A DNA stretch of 64,000 bases from Kocuria marina. Lineage in GTDB: Bacteria; Actinomycetota; Actinomycetes; Actinomycetales; Micrococcaceae. The position numbers were made by a program, and so were the translations under genes. Below the pieces are notes generated by a model. It was given only the letters and a program-made list of their open reading frames with translations, was not told the origin of the DNA and searched no databases. Location: assembly GCF_000786655.1 (NCBI RefSeq), contig NZ_JROM01000041.1:1-64000 (forward strand). Reading direction: 5' to 3'. This document shows positions 29,201 to 37,894 of the stretch, piece by piece. The first letter of the stretch is position 1; every line of letters starts with the position of its first letter.

Positions 29201-29864
29201 CGTCGTACTGGATCCGCTGCGCCTTACGAGCCGTGCGCGCCTGCCGACCCAGGGGCGTGAGCTGACGCTGGATCTCACCGGTGAGGTCCTCGAGCCGGTC
29301 CAGGTTCGCCTGCACCGATTCGAGCTTGCGCAGGGTCTTCTCCTTGCGGCGGCGGTGCTTGAGGATCCCTGAGGCCTCCTCGATGAACCCACGGCGGTCC
29401 TCGGGGGTGGCCTGCAGGATCCGGTCCAGCTGCCCCTGCCCCACGATCACGTGCATCTCCCGACCCAGCCCGGAGTCGGAGAGCAGCTCCTGGATGTCCA
29501 GCAACCGGCACGAACGGCCGTTGATCGCGTATTCGGAGCCCCCGGAGCGGAACAGCGTGCGCGAGATGGTGACCTCGGAGTATTCGATCGGCAGGGCGCC
29601 GTCGGCGTTGTCGATGGTCAGGGACACGTGTGCGCGGCCCAGGGCGGAGCGACCGGAGGTGCCCGCGAAGATGACGTCCTCCATCTTCCCGCCGCGCAGG
29701 GACTTGGCACCCTGCTCCCCCATGACCCACGCGAGGGCGTCCACCACGTTGGACTTACCCGACCCGTTCGGCCCCACGACCGCGGTGACCCCGGGCTCCA
29801 TGTGGAACGTGGTGGCGGACGCAAAGGACTTGAAACCACGCACGGTGAGGGTCTTCAGATGCAC
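26214..29864 (-). CDS. smc: Chromosome segregation protein SMC
   Basis: Large ATPase of the condensin complex, acting with ScpA/ScpB to organise and segregate the chromosome. The 1216-residue protein has the N-terminal head with Walker A GPNGSGKS (residues 31-38), a long Ala/Arg/Glu-rich coiled coil, a hinge at about 500-650, a second coiled coil, and the C-terminal head with LSGGERSLTALAL and Walker B FYVMDEVEAALDD. Length and order are normal. The ATG has GGAG upstream. In many Actinobacteria mutM-rnc lie close by; here the ole cluster and other genes intervene. Confidence 0.97.
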   Translation of the reverse strand: MHLKTLTVRGFKSFASATTFHMEPGVTAVVGPNGSGKSNVVDALAWVMGEQGAKSLRGGKMEDVIFAGTSGRSALGRAHVSLTIDNADGALPIEYSEVTISRTLFRSGGSEYAINGRSCRLLDIQELLSDSGLGREMHVIVGQGQLDRILQATPEDRRGFIEEASGILKHRRRKEKTLRKLESVQANLDRLEDLTGEIQRQLTPLGRQARTARKAQRIQYDVRDARARLLADDLVAARAGMDTDQDASRAARERKAELETAAADLAQRLHETETRAARTTPELNAARTSWYELSTVRDRYRALAALAEERRRLLGSTEEPAATNRDAQTLEEQAARTLAEAEQLAERVVGAREDLDRAHAAREAAESTARDAEKESAALVRRAADRRAGQARLAAAVTAARSALTAAEADVERVRGEISDVVTRAENARLDMASLRETAEATAAEAQRRAEQAREAQEAADAARSRSRDADTHRQETTSALHAHTVRLETLRESVRQPDGSSSVADVVPVVGEVPRAVRVSAGWERAVAAALGPWSDALAVASHTSAAQIFSRLRDAGSGRVHLVIAREDGASTECVRPTLPEGCVLATDVISAATDGSDAAGHAAVVAAVRAELATTVLAPDASSALAVLDAAAADDRAGTALRVVTRDGDVYGAHRVQGGATEAAGNLEILALIDREDARTRPLQEAADSAAARAREAEEQRAAAEREAREAGRAAQRAQQEAAAAGAASSRAEATAASADSELERRRSVLETAQQRLAQRDEELREAVEGAENVETGDEEDLDREQLAAAAAKDRAEAEARSAREAETEARLALRGLEEQHRHAESRAQAQARAARTERAAQAEAARRAERRRVQAVVARAVGEAARYLRERADDAAARAAAQRDAIETSRAGLDEAAQRLRSERDELTRRIGELTEQLHLAELDLAQRRARLEGLETTALEELGMTPDFLVDHYGPHLPVPDADAAIEAAQRTEEDGAPVQLALPRMTDAGTPFQREEQETRLQRAQKQLKALGKVNPLALEEFAALEERHKFLVTQLEDVKNSRTDLRNIIRQVDQHVEEVFAQAYRDTAEQFVSVFATLFPGGEGRLRLTDPDDMLNSGVEVEARPAGKKIKRLSLLSGGERSLTALALLVAIFKARPSPFYVMDEVEAALDDRNLGRLLTIFEQLKESSQLIIVTHQKRTMEIADALYGVSMRGDGVSLVVGQQLSQLR

Positions 29865-30208
29865 GCGGGGTCTCCAATGTCGTTGTCGCTTACGCCGCCC
29901 CTCGGCGCCCGCACCGGCGGGTGACGGGCGCGCCGACCTGGGCGATCGCGAGCGCGGGGGCAGCCCCCGAGTCTACCCGGGGCGGGCCCCGCGGCGGTGT
30001 GGGGCGCGTGCGGGGGCTCACACCCGCGGCTCACCGGGGCCGGAACGGCCTGCGCCCGCAGAGAAACGCAACGTACATCCGAAGGGAGCTGTCAGTCGGG
30101 ACCGTTAGACTGAGCCGGTCCAACCCGCTAGTTCACCCGAGCGCCGAGGCTCTCCTCTCACGATCGATTCCTTGACGGTACGGGTGGCGTCTGATCGAAA
30201 GCGCCACA
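29865..30208. other. Intergenic region between smc and oleA
   Basis: 344 bases between divergent genes with no supported ORF. A TTGACG (30172-30177) suits an oleA -35 but has no good -10. TAGACT (30106-30111) fits TANNNT but has no -35. The part next to smc is very GC-rich with runs such as CCCCGCGGCGGTG and shows no clear terminator. Confidence 0.4.
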
Positions 30209-31234
30209 TTGACCGGTAACTCCACCATCAGAAACCGAAATGCCGCAGTCCTATCCGTGACCAAGACGGAGGCGGACGTGGTAATTCCGTCTACTCGGTT
30301 CGATGAGGAGTTGGCAGAGACCTTCCGGCGGCTGCGCATGCCCAAGGGGCTGCTCGAGCGATTGGCCGGGATCAAGGAACGCGGCGGTTGGGCACCGGGA
30401 CGCCACTTCACGGACGGCGCCACGGAGGCCGGCCAGGAGGCCCTGCGGCAATCGGGGGTGGCCCCGGAGCAGATCGGGTTGTTCATCAACGCGTCCGTGA
30501 CCCGCGACAACTTCGAACCCGCCGTGGCCGTGGGCATCCACGACCGGTTGGGCCTGCCGAGCTCCGCGCTGAACTTCGACATGACCAACGCGTGCCTCGG
30601 CTTCGTCAATGCCCTCACCGTGGCGGCGTCCATGATCGACGCCGGGGCGATCGAGTACGCCCTGGTGGTCGCCGGTGAGGACCCCTCCCCGTGGCACCAC
30701 GCAGCGGTGGAACGGTTGCGCGGGGACGACATCACCCGCGAACAGGTGGTGCAGGAGTTCGCCACGCTCACGCTGGGGTGCGGTGCCGCCGCGGCCGTGG
30801 TGGGCCCCGCGGACCGCCACCCGAACGGGCACCGCATCGTGGGATCCGTCACGCGCGCGGGCACGGAGTTCAACCACCTGTGCATCGGCGGGGACGACGG
30901 CATGTTCACGGACGCCACCGGGCTGCTCAACCACGGGGTGGGCCTCGTGGTCGAGGCGTGGCTCGAGGCCGAGAAGGACGGCTGGCAGTGGCGGGACATG
31001 GACTCCTACGTGACCCACCAGGTCTCCAACTCGCACACCAACAAGCTCATCCAGGACATGGGCCTGGACGCGGACCGTGTCCCCCTCACCTTCCCGTACT
31101 GGGGCAACGTGGCCGCCGCGGCCCTGCCCATGACACTCGCGCTCGAGGCCGAGCGGCTCGAACCCGGCCAGCGCGTGCTGTGCCTGGGCGTGGGCTCGGG
31201 CCTGAACACGACCCTCATGGAGATCGCCTGGTAG
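30209..31234 (+). CDS. oleA: OleA, acyl-CoA head-to-head condensing enzyme (olefin synthesis)
   Basis: Thiolase-fold enzyme that joins two fatty acyl-CoA molecules to a 2-alkyl-3-ketoacid, the first step of long-chain alkene synthesis. The 341-residue protein has Cys129 in MTNACLGFVNA, His270 in YVTHQVSNSHT and Asn300 in PYWGNVAAAALP. It is distinguished from FabH by sequence and by its neighbours oleBC and oleD. The start is uncertain: TTG at 30209 keeps the residues MTGNSTIRNRNAAV, while GTG at 30257 is an alternative; neither has a strong ribosome site. The substrates are branched C14-C16 acyl-CoAs in Micrococcus (family knowledge). Confidence 0.9.
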   Translation: MTGNSTIRNRNAAVLSVTKTEADVVIPSTRFDEELAETFRRLRMPKGLLERLAGIKERGGWAPGRHFTDGATEAGQEALRQSGVAPEQIGLFINASVTRDNFEPAVAVGIHDRLGLPSSALNFDMTNACLGFVNALTVAASMIDAGAIEYALVVAGEDPSPWHHAAVERLRGDDITREQVVQEFATLTLGCGAAAAVVGPADRHPNGHRIVGSVTRAGTEFNHLCIGGDDGMFTDATGLLNHGVGLVVEAWLEAEKDGWQWRDMDSYVTHQVSNSHTNKLIQDMGLDADRVPLTFPYWGNVAAAALPMTLALEAERLEPGQRVLCLGVGSGLNTTLMEIAW

Positions 31235-31280
31235 CCCGCCCGTAGCCCCCGGTCACCGCCTCACAGAACGGAGGAGCAAC

Positions 31281-34022
31281 GTGCTCTCCACACCCTCCCC
31301 GGAACGCACCACCACGGTGCGTCTGCCCTTCACCGACACCCCGCTGCCGGGCCTGGACCCCGCGTGGTCCACCACGGTGAGCGTCCCGACCACGGCGGCC
31401 GTGGAACCCGTGCCCGGCAGGAAGCGCCGCTGGCACGTGCTGGACAATGGTGCGCAGCTCTCCCGGGCGGGCCGCAGCCCCCGCGGGATCATCCTGGCGG
31501 TGCACGGCAACCCCACGTGGTCCTACCTGTGGCGAGACGTGGTGCGCGCCGGCCAGACGGCCGAGCAGCCGTGGCGCGTGGTGGCCGTGGACCAGCTGGA
31601 CATGGGCTTCTCCGAGCGCACGGGATTGTTCCGCCGGCTCGAGGACCGCGTCCGGGACCTCGGGGACCTCACGCACGCGCTCGGCATCGACGACGCCGGA
31701 CTGCCGGTGGTCACCTTGGCCCACGACTGGGGCGGGCTCATCTCCCAGGGCTGGGCGCAGGAACACCCACAGCTCCACGCGGCGACCATCATGACCAACA
31801 CCGCCGTTCACCACGACAACGCCGAGCCCATCCCCTCGGCCCTGCGGCTCGCGCTCAACCGCGCCGTGCACGAACCCCTCACCTCCGGGACCACCGCGTT
31901 CCTGGACACCACCCTGGCCCTGTGTGATCCCGCCCCGGCCAAGGACCTCAAGAAGGCCTACAAGGCTCCGTACACCTCCCGCGAGCGCCGCGAGGGCATC
32001 GCGCACTTCGTCGCCGACATCCCCGCCGAACCGGGCCACCCCTCCAACGCGGCGTACGAGCGCATCGCCGGGCGGATGAGCGCGCGCGAGGTCCCCACGC
32101 TGCTGCTGTGGGGCACCAACGATCCCGTGTTCCAGCAGCGTTACCTCGAGGACCTCATGCGGCGGGCACCCCACGCCGACGTCCACCGCTTCGAAGGCGC
32201 CAAGCACCTGCTGCCCGAGGCCCGGGACATCGCCCCAGCGATCCTCACGTGGCTCGGTGAGCGTTTCGGTCAGGACGAGCCCGTGGTGCAGGCCCACCGT
32301 GAGCGCCGCGCGCGCGGTCGCGGGGACTTCGTGCCGTTCTTCGCCGAACTCGACGCACGACGCCGCGACGCCTCCCCCGCCGTCGTGGACATGGGACCCG
32401 TCATGGGAACCGTGGACGGTTCCGCTCCGGCGCTCAACGTGGAACGCACGGTAACCTGGGCGCAGCTGAGCACGTCCGTGGACCAGCTCGCGGCGGCCCT
32501 GCTGCGCACGGGCGTGCGTCCCGGGGACCGCGTGAACCTCATGGTCCCCCCGGGCTCCATGCTCACCACCTTGATCTACGCGTGTCTGCGCATGGGCGCG
32601 GTGATCGTGGTTGCGGACCAGGGGCTGGGCCGCAAGGGACTGACCCGGGCGCTGCGCGGGTCGTCCCCTGACTGGTTCATCGGCATCCGTAAGGCCCTCG
32701 TGGGTGCGCGCGCCCTGGGCTGGCCCGGACGCCGGATCTCCGCGGATCGACTGGATCCCATGTCCAAGAAGCTGCTGGGTGTGGAACACACCGTGGCCGA
32801 GCTCATGGACTCGGTGACCACCGTGCGCGCGGAGGACATCCCCGCCGTGAACCCGGACGCCGAGGCCGCCGTGCTGTTCACGTCCGGCTCCACCGGACCC
32901 GCCAAGGGCGTGGTCTACACCCACCGCCAGATGGCCGGGATGCGCGACACCATCCGGGACACCTACGGCCTGCGTGCCGGGACCGGGCTCGTGGCCGGGT
33001 TCGCGCCGTTCGCGCTGCTCGGCCCCGCCCTTGGTGCCGCCTCCGTCACGCCGGACATGGACGTCACGAGCCCCAAGACACTCACCGCACAGGCGCTCGC
33101 CGAGGCCACAATGGCTATCGGTGCCACCGCGGTGTTCGCGTCCCCGGCGGCCATCGCCAACGTCCTGGCCACCGCGGACGAGCTGTCCCCCGCCGAGCGT
33201 GATGCGCTGGCCCGGGTGGACCTCATGCTCTCCGCCGGAGCGCCGATCCCCGAGGAGCTGCTCGCCCGGTTGCAGGAGCTGATGCCCGCGGCCGAGCTGC
33301 ACACCCCCTACGGGATGACCGAGGCGCTGCCCCTGACCGACGTCAGCTTGGACGTGATCCGCGCGGCACGGGAGGACGCCCAGAGCGGTGTAGAGGGTGC
33401 GGGCCGCGGCGTGTGTGTGGGCACCCCGGTCGAGGGAGCGCAGCTCGGCGTATTGCCGCTGCGCGCGGACGGCTCCGTCTCCCCCGACATCGTGACCACC
33501 CCTGGTGTCACCGGCGAGATCGTGGCGCGCGCCCCGCACGCCAAGGACCACTACGACCGGTTGTGGATCACGGAGCGCGCCTCCGACCTGACCCCCGGCT
33601 GGCACCGCACCGGGGACGTGGGGCACTTCGACGCCCGTGAGCGGCTGTGGTACGAGGGCCGCCTGGCCCACGTGATCACGATGTCCGACAGGCCGGTGTC
33701 TTCCGTCGCGGCGGAGCACGCCGCCCAGACGGTTCCCGGTGTGGGCCGCGTGGCCGTCGTGGGTGTGGGCCCCCGCGGTTCCCAGTCCGCCGTGGCCGTG
33801 ATCGAAACGGTGCCCCCGGCCGCCAAGCCCCACGTGGCCCCCGCGGATCTGGCCGAGCGCGTGCGCGCTACGATCGATTTCGCGACCGGGCTGGCTGTGA
33901 GCGCCGTGCTCGTGATCCCCGAGCAGCCCACGGACATCCGCCACAACTCCAAGATCGACCGCGCCGAATTGAGTGACTGGGCCGAGCAGGCCCTGGCCAC
34001 CGGAAAGATGAGTGCCCTGTGA
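31281..34022 (+). CDS. oleBC: OleBC fusion: beta-lactone decarboxylase and beta-lactone synthetase
   Basis: A 913-residue natural fusion. Residues of about 50-330 are OleB, an alpha/beta hydrolase related to haloalkane dehalogenases, with HGNPTWSYLW, the Asp149 nucleophile in TLAHDWGGL and a late His in EGAKHLLPEA. Residues of about 370-910 are OleC, an AMP-forming ligase-like domain, with the P-loop LFTSGSTGPAKG near 533, YGMTEALP and GWHRTGDVG. OleC closes the hydroxy acid to a beta-lactone, and OleB splits off CO2 to give the alkene. Fusion of the two is typical of actinobacterial ole clusters. GTG start with GGAGGAG. Confidence 0.93.
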   Translation: MLSTPSPERTTTVRLPFTDTPLPGLDPAWSTTVSVPTTAAVEPVPGRKRRWHVLDNGAQLSRAGRSPRGIILAVHGNPTWSYLWRDVVRAGQTAEQPWRVVAVDQLDMGFSERTGLFRRLEDRVRDLGDLTHALGIDDAGLPVVTLAHDWGGLISQGWAQEHPQLHAATIMTNTAVHHDNAEPIPSALRLALNRAVHEPLTSGTTAFLDTTLALCDPAPAKDLKKAYKAPYTSRERREGIAHFVADIPAEPGHPSNAAYERIAGRMSAREVPTLLLWGTNDPVFQQRYLEDLMRRAPHADVHRFEGAKHLLPEARDIAPAILTWLGERFGQDEPVVQAHRERRARGRGDFVPFFAELDARRRDASPAVVDMGPVMGTVDGSAPALNVERTVTWAQLSTSVDQLAAALLRTGVRPGDRVNLMVPPGSMLTTLIYACLRMGAVIVVADQGLGRKGLTRALRGSSPDWFIGIRKALVGARALGWPGRRISADRLDPMSKKLLGVEHTVAELMDSVTTVRAEDIPAVNPDAEAAVLFTSGSTGPAKGVVYTHRQMAGMRDTIRDTYGLRAGTGLVAGFAPFALLGPALGAASVTPDMDVTSPKTLTAQALAEATMAIGATAVFASPAAIANVLATADELSPAERDALARVDLMLSAGAPIPEELLARLQELMPAAELHTPYGMTEALPLTDVSLDVIRAAREDAQSGVEGAGRGVCVGTPVEGAQLGVLPLRADGSVSPDIVTTPGVTGEIVARAPHAKDHYDRLWITERASDLTPGWHRTGDVGHFDARERLWYEGRLAHVITMSDRPVSSVAAEHAAQTVPGVGRVAVVGVGPRGSQSAVAVIETVPPAAKPHVAPADLAERVRATIDFATGLAVSAVLVIPEQPTDIRHNSKIDRAELSDWAEQALATGKMSAL

Positions 34023-35428
34023 GCCACGACCAGACCCCCGCTCCCGACCGCTCCGGCGCCGGCCGCCACCGCGCCGACGATCACGACGCCGCTGCGCCGG
34101 CTCCTGGGGCCACCGCGGCCGGGGCGGCGTCGTCGGCTCCCCGGAACGACGGGAACGCAAGCAATTCCGATGCAAACGCATCGAATGGAGACCGGCAGGA
34201 CACCGCTCCCGGCGTCGCGCAGATCGCGGATCCCGAGCGTGGCGGCGCCACCGCGACCCAGGGTGAGCTGACCGGGGACGGCCGCACCGTGCTGGTGACC
34301 GGCGCGTCAGGGATGCTCGGAGGGGACGTCGCCCGCGTCCTGCTCTCGCGCGGCTGGCGCGTGCGCGTCTTCCAGCGGGGTCACGCATCCGTGGCCGAGC
34401 GCGAAGGCGTCGACGAGGTGCTCGGTTCGGTGACCGATCCCGACGACGTGGCGCGCGCGCTCGACGGCGTGGACGACGTCATCCACCTCGCGGCCAAGGT
34501 CTCCTTCACCGGGGACTGGGAGGACTTCGTGCGGGTCAACGTGACCGGGACGCGTGTGCTGCTGTGCCAGGCCCAGAACGCCGGGGTGCAGAACGTGGTC
34601 TTCGTGTCCTCGCCGTCCGTGGCCCACGCGGGCGTGTCGATCGAGGGCGCGGGCGCGGAACCCGCAAACCCCCAGACGGCGCGCGGGAACTACGCGCGGT
34701 CCAAGGCCGCCGCTGAACTGCTCGGCCTGAGCATGGACGGCCAGCGCGACCTCAAGGTGGCCGCGGTACGTCCGCACATCGTGTGGGGCCCCGGGGACAC
34801 CCAGCTCGTGGAGCGCGTCGCGGATCGCGCGGCGGCCGGGCGGATGCCGTACCTGGACAACGGTGCGGCCATGATCGACACCACCTACATCGACAACGCG
34901 TCCGAGGGCATCGTGCGGGCGCTCGAGCGCATCGACACCGTGCGCGGACGCGCGCTGGTGATCACCAACGGTGAGCCCCGCCCGGTGGGCGAACTCATCG
35001 CGCGGATGTGCCGCGCCGCGGGCGCCCCCGCGCCCACGCGCTCGATCCCCGGTGGCGTGGCACGCTTCGCCGGCCGCGTCATCGAGAAGGTCTGGCCGTA
35101 CCTGCCCGCGAAGTTCCGCGGCGGGGACGGCGAGCCGCCCATGACCGAGTTCCTGGCCGAGCAGCTGTCCACGGCCCACTGGTTCGACCAGCGCGAGACC
35201 CGCGAACTACTGGACTGGACGCCGTCCGTGAGCCTGGACGAGGGCTTCGCGCGGCTCACCGCGTACTACTCCGACAAGCCGCGCCCGCAGCGCAACACGG
35301 GATCGGTCGCGGTGTCACGCGTGGTGGAGGTCGCCGACGACCAGCGCATCCGCGCCGAGGACGCCTCGATCGCCCCCGAAGAAGAGAGCGGGACGAGCAA
35401 CGACCTGCAGATCGTGCGCGCACAGTAG
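34019..35428 (+). CDS. oleD: OleD, 2-alkyl-3-ketoacid reductase
   Basis: Short-chain dehydrogenase-type enzyme that reduces the OleA product to the hydroxy acid used by OleC. The glycine motif VTGASGMLGGDVA lies near residue 92 and the catalytic YxxxK in GNYARSKAAAE near 223, with SSPSV before it. The GTG start overlaps the oleBC stop as GTGA. About 88 residues precede the Rossmann fold: a disordered-looking Ala/Gly/Asn/Asp tail (RNDGNASNSDANASNGD) that encodes the dispersed 13-base motif and an ATGCAAACGCAT 12-mer also found upstream of fasR. A later start could exist, but none is obvious. Confidence 0.9.
   Translation: MSHDQTPAPDRSGAGRHRADDHDAAAPAPGATAAGAASSAPRNDGNASNSDANASNGDRQDTAPGVAQIADPERGGATATQGELTGDGRTVLVTGASGMLGGDVARVLLSRGWRVRVFQRGHASVAEREGVDEVLGSVTDPDDVARALDGVDDVIHLAAKVSFTGDWEDFVRVNVTGTRVLLCQAQNAGVQNVVFVSSPSVAHAGVSIEGAGAEPANPQTARGNYARSKAAAELLGLSMDGQRDLKVAAVRPHIVWGPGDTQLVERVADRAAAGRMPYLDNGAAMIDTTYIDNASEGIVRALERIDTVRGRALVITNGEPRPVGELIARMCRAAGAPAPTRSIPGGVARFAGRVIEKVWPYLPAKFRGGDGEPPMTEFLAEQLSTAHWFDQRETRELLDWTPSVSLDEGFARLTAYYSDKPRPQRNTGSVAVSRVVEVADDQRIRAEDASIAPEEESGTSNDLQIVRAQ
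34124..34136 (+). repeat. Dispersed 13-base motif inside the oleD tail
   Basis: Exact GCGGCGTCGTCGG, read here as AASSA in the variable N-terminal extension of OleD. Confidence 0.5.
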
Positions 35429-35435
35429 GCGCTGT

Positions 35436-35464
35436 CGTGCCCGTGGCGTGGAGCCGCGGGCACG
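35436..35464 (+). terminator. Terminator after oleD
   Basis: CGTGCCCGTGGC (35436-35447) pairs with GCCGCGGGCACG (35453-35464), a 12-bp stem with one G-T wobble and a five-base loop, starting eight bases past the stop. Confidence 0.75.
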
Positions 35465-35513
35465 ATGCGAACCAGGGTGCAGGCCCCGCTACCCGGCATC
35501 CGTGTGCGGTTGC

Positions 35514-35789
35514 TCAGTAGTGGTAGCGCGCTTGCAGGATGACGAGATCGTCACCCACGACCATGTAGACCAGCCGGTGTTCAGCAGTGATTCTCCTCGA
35601 CCACGCGCCTGGGGCACCGTATGTCAACTGCTCCGGTTTGCTGATCCCGGGAAAGGGCTCGCGGACGCACGCATCAATGAGGCTGTTGATCCGCGTGACG
35701 ATCTTCCGGTCCACGGTCTACCAGTGGGTGTAGTCCTCTAGGCGGACGCGTCCCAGACCGACCTCACGCGGGCCCCGGGGTCTGTTCAT
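35514..35789 (-). pseudogene. yoeB: YoeB-type toxin gene interrupted by a TAG codon
   Basis: From the ATG at 35789 the frame reads 23 residues ending RVRLEDYTHW, meets TAG at 35720-35718, then continues TVDRKIVTRINSLID to the normal YoeB C-terminus LVILQARYHY. In YoeB proteins the position of the stop is usually Gln (CAG), so a single C-to-T change explains it. All residues that form the ribosome-dependent RNase site lie after the stop: Glu in KPEQL, Arg in SRRI and the final His-Tyr. A GTG two codons after the stop could restart translation and give 66 residues. The first codons overlap yefM by 26 bases. Base composition is lower in GC than the neighbours, suggesting transfer. Confidence 0.8.
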
Positions 35790-36036
35790 CTTGACGGTCC
35801 AGTTCGTGGACCTCGGTGGTTCCCGCGGTGGCCCGCTCGTAGGCGTCGAGGAGCCTGCGAGCATTGGTCGGAGACCGGAAGAGGTATGTGGTTCCCTGCC
35901 ACGCCGCGTACTCGTCCGCCGCCATGAGTACCGCATTGCTTTGGCGGTACACGATCTCCACGGCCTCGCGGTCCTCGTTGACGCGCTCGATCAGGGGGAA
36001 CAGGGTCTTTCGAAATTCACTGGCGCTCAACGACAT
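35764..36036 (-). CDS. yefM: YefM-type antitoxin
   Basis: A 90-residue Phd/YefM antitoxin that would bind and neutralise the YoeB RNase and repress its own operon. The N-terminal DNA-binding part is MSLSASEFRKTLFPLIERVN, followed by VLMAADEYAAWQGTTYLF and an acidic C-terminal toxin-binding tail. The ATG at 36036 has GGGAGG at good spacing; an in-frame ATG seven codons earlier is less likely. It appears intact although its toxin partner has a stop codon. Confidence 0.9.
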   Translation of the reverse strand: MSLSASEFRKTLFPLIERVNEDREAVEIVYRQSNAVLMAADEYAAWQGTTYLFRSPTNARRLLDAYERATAGTTEVHELDRQDEQTPGPA

Positions 36037-36171
36037 GGGATGACCTCCCGTCGGCAATTGGTACAGAATGACGGCGCCACTCCCACCGAGCTTTGAGTCA
36101 TCTGCCTCCGGTGCATCCTGGCGTGAGTGGCCGGGTACGACGTCCGGACAGGGCCGGGACCGATGCCCGGA

Positions 36172-36846
36172 TCAATCGATCTCTTCGCCGGCGAGGGCCT
36201 TGGCGGCCAGGCGCTCCTCCTCACTGACCTCCCACACCTCGTAGGCGGCGTGCAACGCCAGCAGGATGATCAGACATCCGAGGACCAGGTCCGGCCCTCC
36301 CGAGCCCGTCCATGCGGTGATCAGGGCCATGACGATGATCGCCACGTTCACCAACACGTCGTTGCGGGCCGAGAGGAACGCGGCACGGCCGAGGGAGCCG
36401 CCGTGGTTGCGGACGCGGGCGATGACGAGAGCACTCGTCCCGTTGATGACAATGGCGCCGAGCGAGGCGAGGACGACGGGCAGCACGTCCGGTGCCACAG
36501 GCTCGGCGAACAGCTGAGCTGCTTCCCATGCCGCGAACGCGGCCGGAGCGAGGATCACGACGGCCATGACCTTGCCCATGACGGCGCGCTTGGCCAGGGC
36601 CCAGCCAAGCGCCGCAAAGATCAACAGGTTGATCGAGGTGTCCTCGAGGAAGTCGACACTGTCGGCCAGCAGCGACACCGACCCTGAACCGAGCGCGACG
36701 AAGAACTCGACGAAGAAGTACCCGAAGTTCAGGAGGGCGACCGTGAGCACAGCTCGACGGACCCGGGGTGCATCGAAGGCGCCGGGCGCCTTCCCCGGGT
36801 TCTCGTTCGGTGCACTGGGAGCGTTCATGGGCACAATTCTCGTCAT
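36172..36846 (-). CDS. Cation-diffusion-facilitator-like transporter
   Basis: A membrane protein of about 224 residues with five or six hydrophobic segments. The metal-site helices resemble the CDF family: SLLADSVDFLEDTSINLL and FLSARNDVLVNVAIIVMALI. It lacks the cytosolic C-terminal domain of full CDF proteins and ends in EEERLAAKALAGEEID. A divalent metal or other cation is the likely substrate. The start is one of three in-frame ATGs (36891, 36846, 36828); 36846 is chosen for GAGAG just upstream. It sits in a slightly AT-richer stretch with the yefM-yoeB pair, possibly acquired together. Confidence 0.75.
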   Translation of the reverse strand: MTRIVPMNAPSAPNENPGKAPGAFDAPRVRRAVLTVALLNFGYFFVEFFVALGSGSVSLLADSVDFLEDTSINLLIFAALGWALAKRAVMGKVMAVVILAPAAFAAWEAAQLFAEPVAPDVLPVVLASLGAIVINGTSALVIARVRNHGGSLGRAAFLSARNDVLVNVAIIVMALITAWTGSGGPDLVLGCLIILLALHAAYEVWEVSEEERLAAKALAGEEID

Positions 36847-36957
36847 TGGCTCTCGGGTCGCCCCGGGGCCAGCGGGTGATCCGGATGGCATGGGCTGCGT
36901 GGGGACATCAATGTCGGTCTCGACCCCCGACGGGCGTGCCGCCTGCGGGGTCTCTCG

Positions 36958-37887
36958 TCAGGGCCGGAAACGTCTCGGCCGCCGCTGGCACCGCGAGCAG
37001 CGATACGAGGAACGGTTGGCGAAGCGCTCACGCACGATGACGCCGTCGTCCCCGCCGGCCTCACAGCGAGGGCACGGCTGGCCCGCACGGCCGTAGGCGT
37101 TGAGTGACCGGGAGAAGTACCCGGACTCGCCGTTGACGTTGACATACAGCGAGTCGAAGCTCGTGCCGCCCGCGTCCAGCGCGCGACGCATGACCTCCTG
37201 GCACGCCGCCACGAGTGTGTATGTGCGCGGCGCGGTCATGGTCTCGGTGGGCGCGGCCCAGTGCAGGCGCGCCGCCCACAGCGCTTCGTCCGCGTAGATG
37301 TTGCCGATCCCGGAAATCAGCCCCTGGTCCAGCAGCGCGCGCTTGAGCCCGGTCCGACGACGACGCAGCGCCGCGTGGAAAGCCGCCACGTCGAAGAGCG
37401 GGTCCAGCGGATCGCGCGCAATGTGCACGGCGTGTTCCGGGACCGTGCCGTGGCCGTCCGACGCGGGCACCAGACGATCCAGCAGCATCCCACCGAAGAT
37501 CCGCTGGTCCACGAACCGCAGTTGCTCTGGCAACGGCTGCCCGGACGCATCGAGCGCCGGGGACAGCTCCAGCCGGATGCGCTCGTGGCGCGACCTGGGT
37601 TGTTCCGGGGAGGACACGAGCAGTTGCCCGCTCATCCCCAGGTGCACGAGCAGTGCGCGGGAAGGTTCTGACCCATCCGCAGCGCGCACGGGCAACCACA
37701 GGAACTTGCCGCGCCGGCACGCGTTGACAACTGTCAGCCCGGTCAGTTCGCGGCGGAAGCCCTCCGGGCCGTCGGTGTGACGCCGCAAGGACCGGGGGTC
37801 CACGACCTCCACGCTCTCCACGGTGCGCTCTACGACCCAGCGTGCGACGCCGCGGCGCACCACTTCCACTTCGGGCAACTCAGGCAC
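36958..37887 (-). CDS. mutM: Formamidopyrimidine-DNA glycosylase
   Basis: Bifunctional glycosylase/AP lyase that removes 8-oxoguanine and ring-opened purines. The protein must start VPELPEVE, since Pro2 is the catalytic amine and Glu3 assists; GTG at 37887 gives exactly this and 309 residues, although the frame runs on upstream inside rnc. The helix-two-turn-helix has [14 protein letters not shown], and the C-terminal zinc finger is CPRCEAGG...CSRCQ. It follows rnc by seven bases. Confidence 0.95.
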   Translation of the reverse strand: MPELPEVEVVRRGVARWVVERTVESVEVVDPRSLRRHTDGPEGFRRELTGLTVVNACRRGKFLWLPVRAADGSEPSRALLVHLGMSGQLLVSSPEQPRSRHERIRLELSPALDASGQPLPEQLRFVDQRIFGGMLLDRLVPASDGHGTVPEHAVHIARDPLDPLFDVAAFHAALRRRRTGLKRALLDQGLISGIGNIYADEALWAARLHWAAPTETMTAPRTYTLVAACQEVMRRALDAGGTSFDSLYVNVNGESGYFSRSLNAYGRAGQPCPRCEAGGDDGVIVRERFANRSSYRCSRCQRRPRRFRP

Positions 37888-37894
37888 AGCGCGC

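Noticed and set aside
31215-34388. 1057-residue minus-strand frame opposite oleBC
   Set aside because: Composition is low-complexity and it lies wholly antisense to a multi-domain enzyme.
30209-35428. ole genes as a polyketide or second fab cluster
   Set aside because: No ACP or ketosynthase domains typical of PKS; the OleA-OleBC-OleD order and fused hydrolase-ligase match alkene synthesis.
35718-35720. In-frame TAG in yoeB as pyrrolysine or programmed recoding
   Set aside because: No pyrrolysine genes or recoding structure are seen, and a single C-to-T change from the usual Gln codon explains it more simply.
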